Origin: Ruminococcus flavefaciens MA2007
Lineage (GTDB): Bacteria > Bacillota > Clostridia > Oscillospirales > Ruminococcaceae
Direction: 5' to 3'
DNA: 64,000 nucleotides
Assembly: GCF_000621845.1 (NCBI RefSeq)
Contig: NZ_KK211355.1
Span: 62,001-126,000, forward strand
Positions 1 through 8,187 of this stretch are shown one piece after another (the stretch's first letter is position 1; each line of letters begins with the position of its first letter). The position numbers and the translations under genes are program-made. The notes under the pieces were generated by a model. It was not told the DNA's origin, did not search any database, and saw nothing but the letters and a program-made list of their open reading frames with translations.

Positions 1-532
1 TATGAAGCTGACCTCATACGACGATGTAAGGTGCGTTATCATCGGTCAGGATCCCTACCACGGCGAGGGACAGGCTCACGGACTGAGCTTTTCTGTACGC
101 AAGGGCGTAGCTCCGCCGCCGTCGCTGGTGAATATCTTCAAGGAGATACGGGACGACGTGGGTATAGACAATCTCGGCAAGCATGGCGAGCTGACCAAAT
201 GGGCGCAGGAGGGCGTTCTCCTGCTGAATTCAGTTCTCACTGTCCGCGCAGACCAGGCAAGAAGCCACCGCGGTCTGGGCTGGGAGAACTTCACCACCGA
301 CGTTATACAGCTTCTCAACAAGCGCGAGAAGCCAATGGTGTTCATGCTCTGGGGCGGCGACGCCAAGGCAAAACAGCAGTTCATCACCAATCCCAACCAC
401 CTTATACTCAAGGCGGCTCACCCAAGTCCGCTGTCGGCGTATAACGGCTTCTTCGGGTGCAGACATTTTTCAAAGGCAAACGAGTTTCTCCGCGCACATG
501 GCTTGGGAGAAATAGACTGGTCAATAGATTAA
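1..532 (+). CDS. ung: Uracil-DNA glycosylase, 5'-truncated by window edge
   Basis: Family 1 uracil-DNA glycosylase, which removes uracil from DNA to start base-excision repair in the cytoplasm. The visible part carries the catalytic water-activating motif GQDPYH near its start and the C-terminal HPSPLS motif that contacts DNA. Full-length enzymes have roughly 45-50 residues before GQDPYH but only about 14 are present here, so the real start lies upstream of the window; the ATG at base 2 is probably internal. It ends 11 bases before metF, so the two may be co-transcribed. Confidence 0.95.
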   Translation, partial: MKLTSYDDVRCVIIGQDPYHGEGQAHGLSFSVRKGVAPPPSLVNIFKEIRDDVGIDNLGKHGELTKWAQEGVLLLNSVLTVRADQARSHRGLGWENFTTDVIQLLNKREKPMVFMLWGGDAKAKQQFITNPNHLILKAAHPSPLSAYNGFFGCRHFSKANEFLRAHGLGEIDWSID

Positions 533-543
533 CGGAGGAAATT

Positions 544-1404
544 ATGCATATAAAGGAACTTTTCTGCAAAAAGACCGTTTTTTCATTCGAGGTTTTCCCG
601 CCCAAGAAGGACAGCCCCGTGGACATAATATATGATACCCTTGATGAGCTTCAGGGACTTTCTCCCGATTTCATCAGCGTTACATTCGGCGCAGGCGGAA
701 GCGGCAACAGCAAGCACGCCTTGGAGATAGCTTCAAAGATAAAGGACAGCGGCACTATACCAATGCTCCACCTGCCCTGTATCAACTTCACCAAGGCTGA
801 GATAGACGCAGCTCTCAGTGAAGCACAGCAGCGCGGCATTGAGAATATCCTCGCCCTCCGCGGCGACATCAATCCCGATATACCGCCTGTGGACGATTTC
901 CACCATGCAAGCGACCTTATCACTTATATAAAGTCCAAGGGCGATTTCGATATCGCAGGAGCCTGCTATCCCGAGTGTCACCCCGACGCTGCGGATATGA
1001 TAGAGGACATCAAGAACCTCAAAGCCAAGGTGGACGCAGGCGCTGACCACCTTATCTCGCAGCTTTTCTTCGATAACGACAGCTTCTACGCATTCCGCGA
1101 AAAGGCTGCTATCGCAGGCATAAACGTGCCTATTGAGGCAGGTATCATGCCTGTTGTAAACAAGAATCAGATAGAGCGCATGGTAACTACCTGCGGAGCA
1201 AGTCTCCCTGCAAAGTTCGTGCGTATCATGACCAAGTACGAGCACAGTCCCGAGGCTCTCCGCGACGCAGGAATAGCCTATGCGGTAAACCAGATAGTTG
1301 ACCTTGTGGCAAGCGGAGTCGACGGAATACACCTCTACACCATGAACAAGCCCTACGTGGCACGTAAGATATGCGAGGCTGTTTCGGGCATAATAGGTGC
1401 GTAA
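544..1404 (+). CDS. metF: Methylenetetrahydrofolate reductase (MetF family)
   Basis: Reduces 5,10-methylene-THF to 5-methyl-THF, supplying methyl groups for methionine synthesis. The 286-residue protein begins with the family's FSFEVFPPK segment, whose glutamate is the conserved catalytic residue, followed by a TIM-barrel with the FGAGGSG segment. The ATG at 544 is chosen because GGAGG lies just upstream and the product then starts like its homologues; an upstream in-frame ATG at 457 lies inside ung and lacks such a site. The stop overlaps the next start by one base (TAATG), implying translational coupling to the MetH activation-domain protein. Confidence 0.95.
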   Translation: MHIKELFCKKTVFSFEVFPPKKDSPVDIIYDTLDELQGLSPDFISVTFGAGGSGNSKHALEIASKIKDSGTIPMLHLPCINFTKAEIDAALSEAQQRGIENILALRGDINPDIPPVDDFHHASDLITYIKSKGDFDIAGACYPECHPDAADMIEDIKNLKAKVDAGADHLISQLFFDNDSFYAFREKAAIAGINVPIEAGIMPVVNKNQIERMVTTCGASLPAKFVRIMTKYEHSPEALRDAGIAYAVNQIVDLVASGVDGIHLYTMNKPYVARKICEAVSGIIGA

Positions 1405-2069
1405 TGGAGCTGCTTCCCATATCAAAATCAGAGGCGGCACGGTACATGGGCGTAAAGGGAGAGCCTGACGAAGCAGTCATGGAGCTCCTTGACCGTGCGG
1501 AGCGGCTTGTCCGCGAAAAAGTCCGCCCTAAGTACGTCTATCTCGAAACAGATGTGAGCTTCACAGACGAGGGAGTAGTCCTCGGAGCAATGTCCGAGCC
1601 CCTCACAGGAGAGGATATAAAGCGTCATTTAACGGGCTGCAACAGAGCGGTAATGCTGGCGGCTACTCTGTCTCAGGAGGCTGATAAGCTCATAAGACAG
1701 GCGGCTGTGACCAATATGGCGGAGTCTCTTGCCATAGACTGCATTTGCAGTGCGGCAATAGAGCAGGTCTGTGACCGTGCAGAGCAGGAGATATTCGCAG
1801 AGCACCCTGCACCATACAGGACATGGCGCTTCAGCGCAGGCTACGGAGACCTGCCCATAACGCTGCAAAGGAGCTTTTTGCTTGCTCTCAATGCTCAGCG
1901 GCGCATAGGTCTCACGGCAACAGCCAGCTCACTGCTGATACCCTCAAAGTCGGTGACGGCTATAATAGGGGTGTCGGATGATCCTGTAAAAAAAGGAGCA
2001 AAAGGCTGTGCCATATGCTTCATGAAAGATAACTGTGAGTATAGACGAACTGGAAGAGTTTGTAAGTAA
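1404..2069 (+). CDS. Stand-alone MetH activation-domain protein
   Basis: A 221-residue protein resembling the C-terminal S-adenosylmethionine-binding activation domain of cobalamin-dependent methionine synthase, which reductively remethylates inactive cob(II)alamin. It follows metF with a one-base overlap, and the C-terminus has a Cys pair (GCAICFMKDNC). The rest of MetH (homocysteine, folate and B12 domains) is not encoded in this window. I infer a split methionine synthase whose other part is elsewhere, as known in several Firmicutes. The family assignment rests on overall sequence character and context. Confidence 0.75.
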   Translation: MELLPISKSEAARYMGVKGEPDEAVMELLDRAERLVREKVRPKYVYLETDVSFTDEGVVLGAMSEPLTGEDIKRHLTGCNRAVMLAATLSQEADKLIRQAAVTNMAESLAIDCICSAAIEQVCDRAEQEIFAEHPAPYRTWRFSAGYGDLPITLQRSFLLALNAQRRIGLTATASSLLIPSKSVTAIIGVSDDPVKKGAKGCAICFMKDNCEYRRTGRVCK

Positions 2070-2160
2070 ATAAAATTAATCTATATACTGGATTTAAGCA
2101 GTACATAAATGGTCCATATGTGATAAACCCACTATAAATGCCCACAAATTATATGAAATA

Positions 2161-2196
2161 TTGACATTGACATGAACAATGCAAAAGTGTTATAAT
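2161..2196 (+). promoter_or_regulatory. Sigma-A type promoter for the solute-binding lipoprotein
   Basis: Two abutting TTGACA hexamers (2161-2166 and 2167-2172) precede TATAAT at 2191-2196. The second gives an 18-base spacer. Transcription would begin about 110 bases before the lipoprotein start. Confidence 0.7.
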
Positions 2197-2316
2197 TAAG
2201 TAAAGAATAATCAAAATGTATTATTGGGGAACTTATCTCCGTATTGTTATTGAAAAATTGCAGAGTTTTTTCAAATACGGATAAGTTTGTGTGGGCGGTA
2301 TTAAAGGAGTCATAAA

Positions 2317-3708
2317 ATGAAAAAAGCAAGATATTTTATTTCGGCATTGCTGTTGACATCGCTCTCAATGTCTCTTCTTGCGTGCAGCAGTAAAAAAGAT
2401 GACAGCTCAAAATACAGCAAGGAGCTGGATTCCTCAGTAAGAGATGAGATACGTCAGAATGCAGTTGCTTCAGAGCTTCTGACAGGCGACAAGCTTGAAA
2501 ACGGCGTCATAAAGTGGCTTTCTGACTGGGATATCAACCCCGACGGTACAGGCAAGAACGTTCCTATCGACCTTGCTGTATTTCAGGAGCGCTATGGCGG
2601 CGAGATAAAGTATTACAGATGCAAATATGAAGAGCGCTATGATATGCTCAGTAAGTATATCGCTTCGGGCGAGGGCATAGACTTCTTCTATGGAGGAAAT
2701 CTTGACGCTTTCCCAAAGGGCGCCGTAAAGGATATGTTTGCACCTGTTGACGATTATATCGACTTCGAATCCCCACTATGGGAAGACGTAAAGGACATCA
2801 ACGACCAGTTCGTTTGGAACGGCAAGCATTATATGGCAGGCATTCAGGCTACAGGCGATAAAACGGCTGTGGTATACAACCGAAAGACAGTTGCAGAGGC
2901 TGGTCTTGAGGATCCTGCCGACCTCTATGCAAGAGGCGAGTGGGACTGGAACGCTTTTGAGAATATGCTTGAGAAGTACGTTGATAACGGCAGTCAGAAA
3001 TTCGGCATAGACGGCTGGTGGTTCGAGTACGGACTTATGAATACTATCGGTGTGCCTCCTGTAAGTATCGAGGACGGCAAGCTGGTAAGCAATCTTAGCG
3101 ATCCTTCAATGGAGCGCGTGCAGAACTGGCTCTATGAGCTCTATCAGAAGGGCTATGTAGCCATAGGCAGTGAGGACTTAGGCTGGGAAAGCAAGCCTGC
3201 GTATATTGGCGAGGGCAAGGAGCTGTTCTATCCTGTGGGACTGTATGAGTTCTATAAGGAGAAGTCACAGTGGTCTGCCACCTTCGGCGCTGACGCATTC
3301 TTCGTGCCAATGCCAAAGGATCCCGAGGCTGATGAGTATTACATACCTACAGGCTTTGAATCATATATGTTCGTCAAGGGCGGCTCAAATCCGCAGGGCG
3401 TTGCCAAGTACCTCGACTGCAAGAGATTCACTCATCTTGACGAGGATACAAAGTCTGTTGCGGATAAGCAGTTCATCGACGACTACGGCTGGACTCAGGA
3501 AATGATAGATATGAAGAACAGTATGCAGGAGCTTGCAGAGGCTAACCCTGTTATCGACATATCAAACGGCGTTTCCGAGGACTGCGGAGAGCTTCTGGAC
3601 AGCAGTCTCAGACTGACCGCAAGAGGTACTCCGTGGAACGAGACCTATGAAGCCATTTATGCTACAGTGGATAAGTATCTTGAAAATATCAATTCCGAGG
3701 TGAAATAA
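2317..3708 (+). CDS. Extracellular solute-binding lipoprotein (ABC type)
   Basis: A 463-residue secreted lipoprotein of the family 1 extracellular solute-binding type, which usually delivers sugars or oligosaccharides to an ABC importer. The signal peptide ends in a lipobox (LLAC, Cys at about residue 23). Tryptophan- and tyrosine-rich stretches typical of carbohydrate-binding clefts follow, for example WDWNAFENM. AAAGGAG precedes the ATG by 8 bases. No permease or ATPase genes are adjacent, so the transporter partner must be encoded elsewhere or the protein acts alone. The ligand cannot be told from sequence. Confidence 0.85.
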   Translation: MKKARYFISALLLTSLSMSLLACSSKKDDSSKYSKELDSSVRDEIRQNAVASELLTGDKLENGVIKWLSDWDINPDGTGKNVPIDLAVFQERYGGEIKYYRCKYEERYDMLSKYIASGEGIDFFYGGNLDAFPKGAVKDMFAPVDDYIDFESPLWEDVKDINDQFVWNGKHYMAGIQATGDKTAVVYNRKTVAEAGLEDPADLYARGEWDWNAFENMLEKYVDNGSQKFGIDGWWFEYGLMNTIGVPPVSIEDGKLVSNLSDPSMERVQNWLYELYQKGYVAIGSEDLGWESKPAYIGEGKELFYPVGLYEFYKEKSQWSATFGADAFFVPMPKDPEADEYYIPTGFESYMFVKGGSNPQGVAKYLDCKRFTHLDEDTKSVADKQFIDDYGWTQEMIDMKNSMQELAEANPVIDISNGVSEDCGELLDSSLRLTARGTPWNETYEAIYATVDKYLENINSEVK

Positions 3709-3758
3709 AGCGAAGCGGCTTTCTCGGAGTTGCATAGTGTTAACATTAGTTTTATTTA

Positions 3759-3787
3759 TTGCCAAACCGTTGTAATTATGCTATAAT
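3759..3787 (+). promoter_or_regulatory. Promoter for the epimerase-like gene
   Basis: TTGCCA at 3759-3764 and TATAAT at 3782-3787 are separated by 17 bases, about 55 bases before the gene. Confidence 0.6.
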
Positions 3788-3845
3788 AAACATATATAAG
3801 ACAAAATTTTGATAGTTTTTTAGTTTCAGAAAGGAGGCTATGATC

Positions 3846-4805
3846 ATGGAGAAAGTACTTGTTACAGGAGGATGCGGACTTATCGGTCAGCACATTTGCT
3901 CAGGACTTCTGAAAAAGGGCTATGAGGTCATAGCTGTTGACAGAGAAGAAAGTGGATATAACGAGGGAAAGCTTCATTATTCATCAGTACAGTGCGAACC
4001 AACAGATAAAAATACAATAGCAGAACTCTTTGAGAAACACGATTTTTATGCGGTAATACACGCGGCGTGTACCGTTGATAATGACATGGGACCTATAGTT
4101 ACAGACAAGCAGGTAAAGGATTCCGCAGCAGTGGATAAGTTCATTTACCGCTATGCAATGACATCGACTGTGAAGAAGTTCATTCTTCTCAGCACAGATC
4201 AGGTATATCAGTTCCCGAAAACACGTGAACCTATCCGTGAGGACAGTGATCTGAAGCCGTCTACAAATTATGCGGCTATGAAATATGCTTCCGAAAAGGC
4301 TATTGCCAGCGAATTGCAGCATCACAACAAGGAGGATATCCTCTGTTGCCTGATACGCTTTCCTGCGGTATATACCTTCAATTTTACGGATAATCTCATG
4401 GCAAAGATAACCGATCCCAAGGACGGCACATATTTCGTGTTCGGTCAGGGACAGTACGGCTTCCAGCTCTGCTGCGTACATAATCTTGTGGACTTTATCC
4501 TGTGCTTCATCAAGAACGCAGATAACCACACCTATGCAGGCATATACAACGTTGCAGACAAGGAGCTTACAACAGCTGCTGATATCATTACATTCATGAG
4601 GACGAACCACCGTCTCGGAGCTGTAATGCAGAAGCAGCCCACCAATGCTATCACCAAGCTTAAAGGACTCTTCGGAGCCAATAAGGAGGAGAAGCAGAAT
4701 TACCGTTATCTTGACATGAACAGAGTCGAGAACAACAACCTGCTGGATAAGACAAAGGCTTCCAAGCTTGTTACATTCCGCTGGGACATACGTAATACAA
4801 AGTAA
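3846..4805 (+). CDS. NAD-dependent epimerase/dehydratase family protein
   Basis: A 319-residue extended short-chain dehydrogenase/reductase. The N-terminal GGCGLIGQH segment is the GxxGxxG Rossmann motif. A Tyr-x3-Lys pair lies in NYAAMKYASEK, as expected for the catalytic Tyr and Lys. Such enzymes modify nucleotide sugars, but the substrate is not evident. ATG 3846 is preferred over the in-frame ATG at 3840 because AAGGAGG at 3831-3837 is then 8 bases away rather than 2. It has its own promoter and a strong terminator, so it is monocistronic. Confidence 0.85.
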   Translation: MEKVLVTGGCGLIGQHICSGLLKKGYEVIAVDREESGYNEGKLHYSSVQCEPTDKNTIAELFEKHDFYAVIHAACTVDNDMGPIVTDKQVKDSAAVDKFIYRYAMTSTVKKFILLSTDQVYQFPKTREPIREDSDLKPSTNYAAMKYASEKAIASELQHHNKEDILCCLIRFPAVYTFNFTDNLMAKITDPKDGTYFVFGQGQYGFQLCCVHNLVDFILCFIKNADNHTYAGIYNVADKELTTAADIITFMRTNHRLGAVMQKQPTNAITKLKGLFGANKEEKQNYRYLDMNRVENNNLLDKTKASKLVTFRWDIRNTK

Positions 4806-4838
4806 AAAATGCTGTACCGAAAGGTACAGCATTTTTTG
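4806..4838 (+). terminator. Rho-independent terminator after the epimerase gene
   Basis: GCTGTACC and GGTACAGC pair around a GAAA tetraloop, flanked by A and T runs. It starts immediately after the stop codon. Confidence 0.9.
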
Positions 4839-4859
4839 TTACTGTAGGGAGTCACCCAC

Positions 4860-4995
4860 ATCAGCCCGATGAATAAACGCAGCGATATGAGCATCAGCCC
4901 GATGAATAAACGCAGCGATGTGAGCATCAGCCTGATGAATAAACGCAGCGATGTGAGCATCAGCCTGATGAATAAACGGGGCGATGTGGGCATCG
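4860..4995. repeat. Four tandem copies of a 33-bp repeat
   Basis: Copies begin at 4860, 4893, 4926 and 4959, with a partial fifth at 4992. The unit joins a CATCAGCC-type arm, GATGAATAAACG and CAGCGATGTGAG. Copies differ by one to four bases. The outer ends match the dispersed palindrome family seen at 11265, 14120 and 32790, so this looks like a locally amplified member. No gene is seen here. Confidence 0.85.
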
Positions 4996-5023
4996 CCCCC
5001 TACATATTATAGTCACTAATAAC

Positions 5024-5266
5024 TTATTCGATAACGGTGTAGTTATCCGCTGCATTTTCCTTGGTAGCGTGCTCGGTAACGCTGAGCACCTTTACCTTCA
5101 GCGGACGCGTACCCATATTTATCTCGATGATATCGCCCACCTTTACGTCGTATGAGGCTCTCTGAGCCTTGCCGTTCACGACTATCTTCTCGGCGTCGCA
5201 GGCTTCGTTAGCCACAGTGCGGCGCTTTATAAGGCGCGTCACCTTGAGGTATTTGTCAAGTCGCAT
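5024..5266 (-). CDS. rqcP: S4-domain RNA-binding protein, RqcP/YabO type
   Basis: An 80-residue protein that is essentially a single S4 RNA-binding domain (MRLDKYLKVTRLIKRRT at the start, then GKAQRASYDVKVGD). In Bacillus, RqcP (YabO) binds stalled 50S subunits with RqcH in ribosome-associated quality control. The order mazG-HU-rqcP on this strand matches the mazG-yabO neighbourhood of Firmicutes and supports the assignment over the related heat-shock protein Hsp15. A hairpin separates it from the HU gene. Confidence 0.85.
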   Translation of the reverse strand: MRLDKYLKVTRLIKRRTVANEACDAEKIVVNGKAQRASYDVKVGDIIEINMGTRPLKVKVLSVTEHATKENAADNYTVIE

Positions 5267-5305
5267 AATATCTTCCTTTCAAGCTCTTATATGATGATAT
5301 AAATA

Positions 5306-5331
5306 AAAGGGGACAGCGGACTGTCCCCTTT
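5306..5331 (-). terminator. Hairpin between HU and rqcP genes
   Basis: AAAGGGGACAG and CTGTCCCCTTT form an 11-bp stem around a 4-base loop. The T run is short, so read-through into rqcP is likely; it may set the HU:RqcP ratio. Confidence 0.6.
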
Positions 5332-5335
5332 GCTA

Positions 5336-5611
5336 TTACTTGTTTACAGCGTCCTTGAGACCTCTGCCAGCCTTGAATGCAGGTGCCTTGCAGGGAGGGC
5401 AGACCATCTTTGCCTTTGTCTTAGGATTGATGCAGGTCTTTTCGCCTCTCTCGCGTACCTCAAAAGTACCGAAGCCTGTGATGGAAACCTTCTCGCCGCT
5501 TTCGAGAGCGCCCTGGATTGCTGTGAGTGTAGCCTCGAGAGCAGAAGCAGCGTCCTTCTTAGTGCAGCTTGCCTTATCTGCGATAGAGTTGATAAGTTCA
5601 GTCTTAGTCAT
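5336..5611 (-). CDS. hup: HU family DNA-binding protein
   Basis: A 91-residue histone-like protein that bends and compacts DNA as a dimer. It starts MTKTELINSIADKA and has the family segment GFGTFEVRERGEKTCINPKT at the base of the DNA-binding arm. The arm contains two Cys residues (MVCPPCKAPAFKAG), unusual for HU, where arm positions are normally arginine- and proline-rich. Its start overlaps the end of mazG by 8 bases, so the two are translationally coupled. Confidence 0.93.
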   Translation of the reverse strand: MTKTELINSIADKASCTKKDAASALEATLTAIQGALESGEKVSITGFGTFEVRERGEKTCINPKTKAKMVCPPCKAPAFKAGRGLKDAVNK

Positions 5612-6428
5612 TTTTCTGTTCCTCCATTTTACTAATTATTGATTTTGCCTTGTCCCAATAAATGTCGAGCTCTTCAATAGGAAGATTTTTCATATCAAGC
5701 TTTTTCTCAGAGACCAAGTCCTCTGTAACTGAAAAACGCTTGATAAACTTCTCCGTAGCGGATTTGAGTGCCAGTTCCGCGTCAATGCCTAAGTGTCTTG
5801 CTGCGTTGACGCATGAAAACAGCAGGTCGCCCATTTCTTCCTCGATATCTGCTTTATTGCCGCTTGCGATAGCAGCGTCCAGCTCAGCTTTTTCGCCGCC
5901 TATACAGGCTACAGCGTCCTCGGCACAGCGGAAATCCATGCCTGCGCGCATTGCTCTTTTGCCGACCTTCTGAGCTCTCATAAGAGCGGGAAGTGACTTG
6001 GCAACGCTTGTGAGGGTGTCCGTATAACGCTCCTGTCCCTTTGTCTCCATTTTAATGGCGTCCCAGTTTTTCAGCACCTGATCGGTTGTATTGGCTGTGA
6101 CGTCGCCGAAAACGTGAGGGTGACGGATAATGAGCTTTTTGCAGACCTCGTCGCACACATCGTCGAACTTGAAGGAGCTCTGCTCCTCCTCGATCCTGCA
6201 ATGGAAAACGACCTGTAGCAGAACATCGCCCAGCTCCTCACGGAGAAGCTCTGCGTCCTCAAGGTCTATAGCCTCGATGACCTCGCAGGTCTCTTCGATG
6301 AGATCGCTTCTGATAGACTGGTGAGTCTGTTCTCTGTCCCAAGGGCAGCCGCCCTCGCCTCTGAGAAGTCTGACAATATCGAGCAGATCGTTTATTGAAT
6401 AATGGTCTTTCTGCTGGTATTCAACCAT
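5604..6428 (-). CDS. mazG: Nucleoside triphosphate pyrophosphohydrolase MazG
   Basis: A 274-residue house-cleaning hydrolase that converts NTPs and dNTPs to monophosphates plus pyrophosphate. The first MazG domain shows GGCPWDREQTHQSIR and the metal-binding EETCE motif; a second, more diverged domain follows with EEEMGDLLFS. Length matches tandem-domain MazG proteins. AGGGAG lies about 10 bases before the start. The gene leads the mazG-HU-rqcP unit. Confidence 0.95.
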   Translation of the reverse strand: MVEYQQKDHYSINDLLDIVRLLRGEGGCPWDREQTHQSIRSDLIEETCEVIEAIDLEDAELLREELGDVLLQVVFHCRIEEEQSSFKFDDVCDEVCKKLIIRHPHVFGDVTANTTDQVLKNWDAIKMETKGQERYTDTLTSVAKSLPALMRAQKVGKRAMRAGMDFRCAEDAVACIGGEKAELDAAIASGNKADIEEEMGDLLFSCVNAARHLGIDAELALKSATEKFIKRFSVTEDLVSEKKLDMKNLPIEELDIYWDKAKSIISKMEEQKND

Positions 6429-6462
6429 AGGAAAACACTCCCTTAAAGACGGGCTATGTTAT

Positions 6463-6491
6463 ATAATACCCTAATTTTTTCTAAATTGCAA
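6463..6491 (-). promoter_or_regulatory. Promoter for mazG-HU-rqcP
   Basis: Read on the minus strand, TTGCAA (6491-6486) and TATTAT (6468-6463) are spaced by 17 bases, about 35 bases before mazG. Confidence 0.6.
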
Positions 6492-6616
6492 CCTATTTTT
6501 TACATTTTTGTTAATTTCGTAGAATAATAATATTTGCTTAGTCGAGGTTTGTATATTTTTGACATATAATTACTATCTGTTATATAAAACAAAATGCAAA
6601 AAACATAGCATAATGC

Positions 6617-7612
6617 TTATTTATCTACAAATCCTACCTTGTGGTAAACCTTGGAAACTATTCTTCCCGAGTATCTGAGAGCCTTCTGTGCGCCCTCTGT
6701 GTAGCACTGCTTCAGATAAGCCTTGTCTGCGCTGAGTCTTGCGAACTCTGTGCGGACGGGCTCTAAGTGGTCTGCAACAGCCTCGCCGACAGCAAGCTTG
6801 AAGTCGCCGTAGCCCTTGCCTGCAAACTCGGACTCGATAGCCTTGAAGTCCTTGCCTGTTACGCAGGAATATATAGTCATAAGGTTGTTGATGCCGTCCT
6901 TGCCCTCGCGGTAGCATACCTCAGCCTCGCTGTCAGTGACAGCTCTCTTGAACTTGCGGATAATGGTATCCTTGTCGTCAAGTATGAGTATGCAGGCGTT
7001 GACGTTTTCGTCGGACTTGGACATCTTCTTTTTAGGCTCCTGCAATGACATTATCTTAGCGCCTACCTCAGGTATATATGGCTCTGGCAGGGTGAAGAAG
7101 TCGCCGTAGCGCTGGTTGAAGCGCTGAGCGATATTTCTTGCCAGCTCTAAATGCTGCTTCTGGTCAACGCCGACAGGAACGAGGTCTGCGTTATACGCAA
7201 GGATATCCGCAGCCATAAGGGTAGGATATGTAAAGAGACCTGCGTTTATATCGTCGGGGTGCTTCTGGCTCTTGTCCTTGAACTGAGTCATACGGGAGAG
7301 CTCGCCGAACTGTGTATTACAGCCCAGTATCCAGTTGAGCTCAGCGTGTGTGGGAGCGTGGCTCTGTATAAAGAGTATAGATCTTTCTGGATCAACTCCG
7401 CAAGCCATGAGAAGCGCATACGAGTTGAGTGTGTTCTGACGCAGCTTTGCAGGATCCTGTCTTACGGTGATAGCGTGCATATCAACAACGCAGTAGATAC
7501 AGTTGTACTGCTCCTGGAGAGCTCCCCAGTTTCTGACAGCTCCGATATAATTTCCGAGGGTAAAGGTTCCTGTAGGCTGGATACCGCTGAAAATCAGCTT
7601 TTTATCGTCCAT
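6617..7612 (-). CDS. trpS: Tryptophanyl-tRNA synthetase
   Basis: A 331-residue class I synthetase that charges tRNA-Trp. The HIGH-equivalent lies in PTGTFTLGNYIGA and the KMSKS loop is intact (KKKMSKSDEN). Length fits bacterial TrpRS. It follows the uncharacterised 176-residue gene by 12 bases, which in turn follows an aminotransferase, so the three probably form one operon. No T-box leader is visible. Confidence 0.97.
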   Translation of the reverse strand: MDDKKLIFSGIQPTGTFTLGNYIGAVRNWGALQEQYNCIYCVVDMHAITVRQDPAKLRQNTLNSYALLMACGVDPERSILFIQSHAPTHAELNWILGCNTQFGELSRMTQFKDKSQKHPDDINAGLFTYPTLMAADILAYNADLVPVGVDQKQHLELARNIAQRFNQRYGDFFTLPEPYIPEVGAKIMSLQEPKKKMSKSDENVNACILILDDKDTIIRKFKRAVTDSEAEVCYREGKDGINNLMTIYSCVTGKDFKAIESEFAGKGYGDFKLAVGEAVADHLEPVRTEFARLSADKAYLKQCYTEGAQKALRYSGRIVSKVYHKVGFVDK

Positions 7613-7624
7613 TTGCGGTGCTCC

Positions 7625-8155
7625 TTACTTCTGTGCGGCTTTTCTTGCTTCAGCCTCGTCCTTGAGCTGACAGCTTCTTATCTCGCTGAGAACGCGCTGA
7701 TAGAGTACGTAGAATGTGCGGAGCTCCTGCTCCTCCTCGGGGATAAGACCAGCCTTTATCTCGGTCTTGTAAACGCCGCCCTTTGTGAGGATAAAGATGT
7801 TGTTTGTTCTGTCCTTAGGAAGGTCATACTGCTTTGTCTTTTCAGCCTTTGGAAGAAGCTGACCTGCGTTTGCAACGAGAGTATGAGCAGCCTGTACAAG
7901 GTTTCTGTACTTCTGTGAAGCGCCTGTGTACTCGCCGCCGTTGTTGAAGTAGATATTTGCAGCTCCGTTGATGAAGCAGACCATAGTTGTGAGAACGTCT
8001 GCTGACATAGGAATGTCGATAACTACGCCGAATACGTCGTTTCTCTTCATCTTGGCAAAGTTGTCGAAGTACTGGGCAGGGAAGTTGATAGCCTGTCCTC
8101 TTGTCATAAGGTATTTCTGTGTGACATTATATCTGTCGGTCATTCTGTTTGGCAT
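7625..8155 (-). CDS. Uncharacterised soluble protein between aminotransferase and trpS
   Basis: A 176-residue protein I do not recognise. It has no signal peptide, no long hydrophobic segment and no cysteine. The middle is mixed (MSADVLTTMVCFINGAANIYFNNGG region is hydrophobic but short) and the C-terminus is charged and helical (EEEQELRTF to EARKAAQK). AAAGGAT precedes the ATG. Position between the aminotransferase gene and trpS suggests co-expression, but no function can be assigned. Confidence 0.8.
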   Translation of the reverse strand: MPNRMTDRYNVTQKYLMTRGQAINFPAQYFDNFAKMKRNDVFGVVIDIPMSADVLTTMVCFINGAANIYFNNGGEYTGASQKYRNLVQAAHTLVANAGQLLPKAEKTKQYDLPKDRTNNIFILTKGGVYKTEIKAGLIPEEEQELRTFYVLYQRVLSEIRSCQLKDEAEARKAAQK

Positions 8156-8187
8156 AATGGATTATCCTTTCGATATGTTTTTTATTC

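Noticed and set aside
4706-4993. Minus-strand frame of 95 residues with LFIRLMLTSLR repeats
   Set aside because: It is translation of the 33-bp tandem repeat (11 codons) and part of the epimerase gene; it has no ribosome site and no independent support.
4850-5005. CRISPR array
   Set aside because: The 33-bp units are contiguous with no unique spacers, and no cas genes are present.
7612-7918. T-box leader for trpS
   Set aside because: The 12-base gap between trpS and the upstream gene leaves no room for one, and no T-box sequence is seen before the operon.
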